Notes under the pieces: model-generated
Seen by the model: only the letters and a program-made list of their open reading frames with translations
Databases searched by the model: none
What the model was told of the DNA's origin: nothing
Assembly: GCA_007050885.1 (NCBI GenBank)
Contig: SMYQ01000058.1
Span: 1-7,183, forward strand
DNA from: Candidatus Bathyarchaeota archaeon
Lineage (GTDB): Archaea > Thermoproteota > Bathyarchaeia > 40CM-2-53-6 > RBG-13-38-9
DNA length: 7,183 nucleotides
Reading direction: 5' to 3'
Made by a program: the position numbers and the translations under genes
In this document: piece by piece, positions 4,335 through 7,183 of the stretch
Position numbering within the stretch: the first letter of the stretch is position 1
How the letters are laid out: the number at the start of each line of letters is the position of its first letter

Positions 4335-7144
4335 TTATTTTCCTCTTTATCATGAGTTAATAAATTCAAGTTTTTTCTTCTATAGATGAGCTTCCTTAAT
4401 TCGTCTGCTAAAAGTATTGTTGGAGCAAATATGATGGGGAAAAGCCAATGATGAGGTAATAATGGAGCTGTTCCAAAGATTGGTTGAAGTAATGGAAGGT
4501 AAACTAATGCTATTATGAGAGATATCTCAAATAAAATTCCTATTGGCAGTAATGGGTTGATTCTAATGTTGCGTTTCAGGCTAGACGATCTTTCTGTTCT
4601 ACATGCAAAGACATTTCCAACCTGCACCATTACTATCCCTACTAGTGTCATAGTTGAAGCCATTGTGTAAACGATGTTACCAGGTTGTGCAAGAGAATCT
4701 GGTCCATAGCCATTAATTAGATTCATCCAGTAATAGCTTCCCATGGCTGCTAAAGCTTCAATTGTTCCTAGGAACAGAAATGCATGAGCTAACAACCCGC
4801 GGCTCAATAAACTTTTTTCCCGTTTACGGGGTGGCATATTCATTACATCTTTTTCAGCAGGTTCTGCTCCTAATGCCAAAGCAGGTAACATATCTGTGCC
4901 AAGATCTATTGACAAAATTTGCATCACATTCAAAGCCAATGGAACTCTTGCTAAGGCGAAAAAAATGAAGGGAACAATCTCTGGGACGTTGCTAGCGAAG
5001 ATATATCTTGTAAATTTTTTTATGTTGTTGTATACTGCTCGTCCCTCTTCTATAGCGCTGACTATCGATGCGAAATTGTCATCAGTAATGATCATAGAGG
5101 CTGCTTCTTTAGCAACATCAGTTCCCGAGATGCCCATCGCGACTCCAATATCTGCTCTTTTTAAAGCAGGGGCATCATTTACACCGTCACCAGTCATGGC
5201 AACAATATGATTCAATGCTTGCAGTGCCATGACAATTCTAAGTTTATGTTCTGGACTGATACGAGCGAAGACAATGTTTTCTTTTTGTAGAACTTTTTGA
5301 ATAGTCTCATCTGAAATCCCTTCAATTTCATCCCCCGTAACTATTCTTGCTTGTCCAGATATTATGCCAAGTCTTCGTGCTATAACTTCGGCTGTGAGGC
5401 CGTAATCTCCAGTAAGCATTATAACGCGTATTCCCGCATTCTGACATTTCTGAATGGCTTCTTCGACCTCAGGCCTTGGCGGATCCATCATAGCTACTAA
5501 ACCAAGGAAAGTCAATTCTTTCTCGATAGCTTCAGCAGTTAATGTACGTGTATTTTTTTTAATGTCTTTAGAAGCGATTCCAAGGATTCTCAAACCTTCT
5601 TTTGCATAGATGTCGATCTGCTTTCTGATTAAAACGCGATCTGATTCCTCGATTGGCACGACTTTATTTTCATTCAAGATGCTATCGCACAGCGATAGTA
5701 GTTCTACTGGTGCACCTTTGACGTATGCTTTTAACTGATTACCTTCATTGTCTTTTGAGTAATAATTGTTATTACGCTCAATAACCACGCTCATTCTCTT
5801 ACGTTTTGAATCAAAAGGCATTAGAGCTATTCTATTTAATTTAGGAGGATAATCTAGGCCTGCTTTGATCGCCGTTACAAGAATCGCTCCTTCTGTCGGA
5901 TCACCTAAGATACTCCATTCTTTTCTTTGATCGGATGGAGGCAAGAGACGAGCATTATTACATAACATTCCTCCATTCAATAATTCTTGAATATCTGAAC
6001 GGATATCTATTGGGCTATCCTCGTTTTCAGAAATAAATTGCCCTTGTGGGATATATCCAGTTCCAGTAACTTTGATGTTTAATCTTCTTGTCCATATATT
6101 AGTGACAGTCATTTCGTTACAGGTTAGAGTTCCAGTTTTATCGCTACAGATTACTGTCGTACAGCCCAGAGTCTCAACACTTGAAAGTTTTTTTATTATC
6201 GCTCCTCGTTTTGCCATTCTTTGCATACCGATACCTAATGATAATGTGACAGTTGGAAGGAGTCCCTCTGGAACATTGGCCACGATCATTCCAATTGCAA
6301 ATAGGAAGCTTTCCGCAGCGCCTATTCCTAGCGAGAAAGCAGTCAGGAAAATTACAACACCAAGAGAAACAGCGAACGTTGAAACTGTGAAGGTAACTTT
6401 TTTCAGTTCTTTTTGTAAGGGACTAGGTTCTTCCGATATCGTTTCCGTTAGATGAGCTAGTCTTCCGAACTGTGTTTTCATTCCTGTAGCGAAAACTACT
6501 GCTATGCCTGAACCGGATACCACATTCGATCCGCTGAATATCAGGTTCGGTACATCGTATATCGCTTTGAATTTTGTTGACGCAACTTGATGAGAAATTT
6601 TATGTATTGGTCTCGATTCACCTGTTAAAGTTGATTCGTCAGTTAATATTTCGAAATTTTTTATGATTCTGCCGTCCGCAGGGATTTTATCCCCTTCAGA
6701 TAAAATTAGGATGTCTCCAGGCACTATCTCGGTGGCTGGAATTTGTATCTCTTGTCCCTCACGAACAACACGTGCATTCTGAGGAATTAATTTCTTCAAT
6801 TCCTTACTAGTACGTTCTGCGCGATATTCTTGCCAAAAACTGAAAACACCATTTATAATTATAACAATTATAATTGCAATAGTAAGTTCCGGTAATTTTC
6901 CTATGTAAGCCATTATTGAGGCTATCCACAGTAGAATCGCCATAGGATGTGTAATACTTATCAAGAATCTATGGCTTAGAGGCTTTCCACGAGTTTCTCT
7001 AATCTCGTTAAGTCCGTATTCTTCTTGGTTAGAAATTACTTCATCTTCCGTTAGACCACTGGGTCGACTTTCCAAAATTTGTAAGACTCTGTCTGAAGGT
7101 AATGAATAAAATGATTTGATGTCAAGAGACTCGGCTTCAGACAA
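4331..7144 (-). CDS. P-type cation-transporting ATPase, type II with Na,K-ATPase-like (IIC) ion sites
   Basis: This is a membrane ion pump of 937 residues, full length for P2-type ATPases. In order it has an N-terminal cation-ATPase segment (10-60), M1-M2 (about 62-105), an actuator domain with TGES (174-177), M3-M4 (250-303) with VPEGLL (291-296), the phosphorylation site DKTGTLT (Asp335), a nucleotide-binding domain with FDSKRKRMS and KGAP (476-479), hinge motifs DPPR (554-557) and TGDGVNDAP (651-659), and M5-M10 (712-915). M5 carries SNVPE (718-722) and M6 carries IDLGTD (746-751), matching Na,K-ATPase (SNIPE, IDLGTD) and not SERCA (SNVGE, VNLVTD). The C-terminal DELRKLIYRR also recalls Na,K-ATPase. 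In M8 the usual Asp of sodium site III appears as Asn844. The exported ion is therefore likely Na+ or H+, possibly in exchange for K+, but Ca2+ cannot be excluded. TTG 7144 is the earliest start: an in-frame TAG lies at 7150-7148, and a weak AGGT lies eight bases upstream. It heads an operon with two TrkA-like genes. Confidence 0.93.
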   Translation of the reverse strand: MSEAESLDIKSFYSLPSDRVLQILESRPSGLTEDEVISNQEEYGLNEIRETRGKPLSHRFLISITHPMAILLWIASIMAYIGKLPELTIAIIIVIIINGVFSFWQEYRAERTSKELKKLIPQNARVVREGQEIQIPATEIVPGDILILSEGDKIPADGRIIKNFEILTDESTLTGESRPIHKISHQVASTKFKAIYDVPNLIFSGSNVVSGSGIAVVFATGMKTQFGRLAHLTETISEEPSPLQKELKKVTFTVSTFAVSLGVVIFLTAFSLGIGAAESFLFAIGMIVANVPEGLLPTVTLSLGIGMQRMAKRGAIIKKLSSVETLGCTTVICSDKTGTLTCNEMTVTNIWTRRLNIKVTGTGYIPQGQFISENEDSPIDIRSDIQELLNGGMLCNNARLLPPSDQRKEWSILGDPTEGAILVTAIKAGLDYPPKLNRIALMPFDSKRKRMSVVIERNNNYYSKDNEGNQLKAYVKGAPVELLSLCDSILNENKVVPIEESDRVLIRKQIDIYAKEGLRILGIASKDIKKNTRTLTAEAIEKELTFLGLVAMMDPPRPEVEEAIQKCQNAGIRVIMLTGDYGLTAEVIARRLGIISGQARIVTGDEIEGISDETIQKVLQKENIVFARISPEHKLRIVMALQALNHIVAMTGDGVNDAPALKRADIGVAMGISGTDVAKEAASMIITDDNFASIVSAIEEGRAVYNNIKKFTRYIFASNVPEIVPFIFFALARVPLALNVMQILSIDLGTDMLPALALGAEPAEKDVMNMPPRKREKSLLSRGLLAHAFLFLGTIEALAAMGSYYWMNLINGYGPDSLAQPGNIVYTMASTMTLVGIVMVQVGNVFACRTERSSSLKRNIRINPLLPIGILFEISLIIALVYLPLLQPIFGTAPLLPHHWLFPIIFAPTILLADELRKLIYRRKNLNLLTHDKEENK
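4341..4345 (-). promoter_or_regulatory. Shine-Dalgarno of the RCK_N/RCK_C gene
   Basis: GAGGA on the - strand lies within the last codons of the ATPase gene, six bases before the ATG at 4334. It fixes that start and, with the ATGA stop/start overlap, supports coupled translation of pump and regulator. Confidence 0.65.
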
Positions 7145-7183
7145 ATTCTAGGACCTTGAATTTGCTATTAATTTTGTTAATTT

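Noticed and set aside
6072..6455. Open frames on the + strand inside the ATPase gene (also 4762-4968 and 4896-5210)
   Set aside because: The - strand encodes conserved P-type ATPase motifs throughout these stretches, so the + strand frames are shadows.
6849..6880. AT-rich, nearly palindromic tract of ATAATTATAA-type sequence
   Set aside because: It encodes a run of Ile and Val codons in M2 of the ATPase. The symmetry comes from ATT/ATA codon repetition and not from a repeat element.
4331..7144. Assignment as a SERCA-type Ca2+ pump from overall similarity
   Set aside because: The M5 and M6 signatures (SNVPE, IDLGTD) and the C-terminal DELRKLI match Na,K-type ATPases better. Ca2+ remains only a secondary possibility.

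Overview
The window is AT-rich, chromosomal-looking DNA that is densely coding, with five complete genes and one gene cut by the left edge. I favour an uncultured archaeon. The ATP-grasp gene resembles a family (COG2232-like) best known from archaea. TTG and GTG starts are frequent, AGA is a common arginine codon, and TATA-like tracts lie ahead of genes. This is inference: there is no rRNA, tRNA or taxon-specific marker here, and a bacterium is not excluded. I see no mobile element, CRISPR array, tRNA, rRNA or attachment site.

Layout. The left half (1-3238) reads on the + strand. It holds the 3' part of a major facilitator transporter (1-1086), an ATP-grasp ligase of unknown substrate (1172-2395), and a multi-pass membrane protein that looks like the S component of an ECF vitamin transporter (2501-3238). 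The gaps between them are 85 and 105 bases. The second gap contains a small hairpin and a doubtful 25-codon reading frame. The right half (3255-7144) reads on the - strand as one tight operon: a P-type cation ATPase of 937 residues, then a two-domain TrkA/RCK protein overlapping it by 4 bases, then, after 15 bases, a one-domain TrkA/RCK protein. The two halves converge with only 16 bases between stop codons at 3238 and 3255. No gap exceeds 300 bases.

How the genes may work together. The - strand operon is a cation-homeostasis unit. The pump carries cation-site residues of the Na,K-ATPase (type IIC) kind in M5 and M6. The two RCK proteins are the sort of NAD(H)/nucleotide-sensing subunits that normally gate Trk/Ktr potassium channels. 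No TrkH/KtrB-type channel lies in the window, so the RCK proteins may act on a channel elsewhere or, more speculatively, on the pump itself. On the + strand, the ATP-grasp enzyme and the ECF-S-like protein could serve one cofactor or small-molecule pathway, but their substrates cannot be read from sequence.

The most noteworthy observation is the operon of an Na,K-like pump with two RCK proteins and no channel. Everything else is fairly ordinary for a prokaryotic genome.
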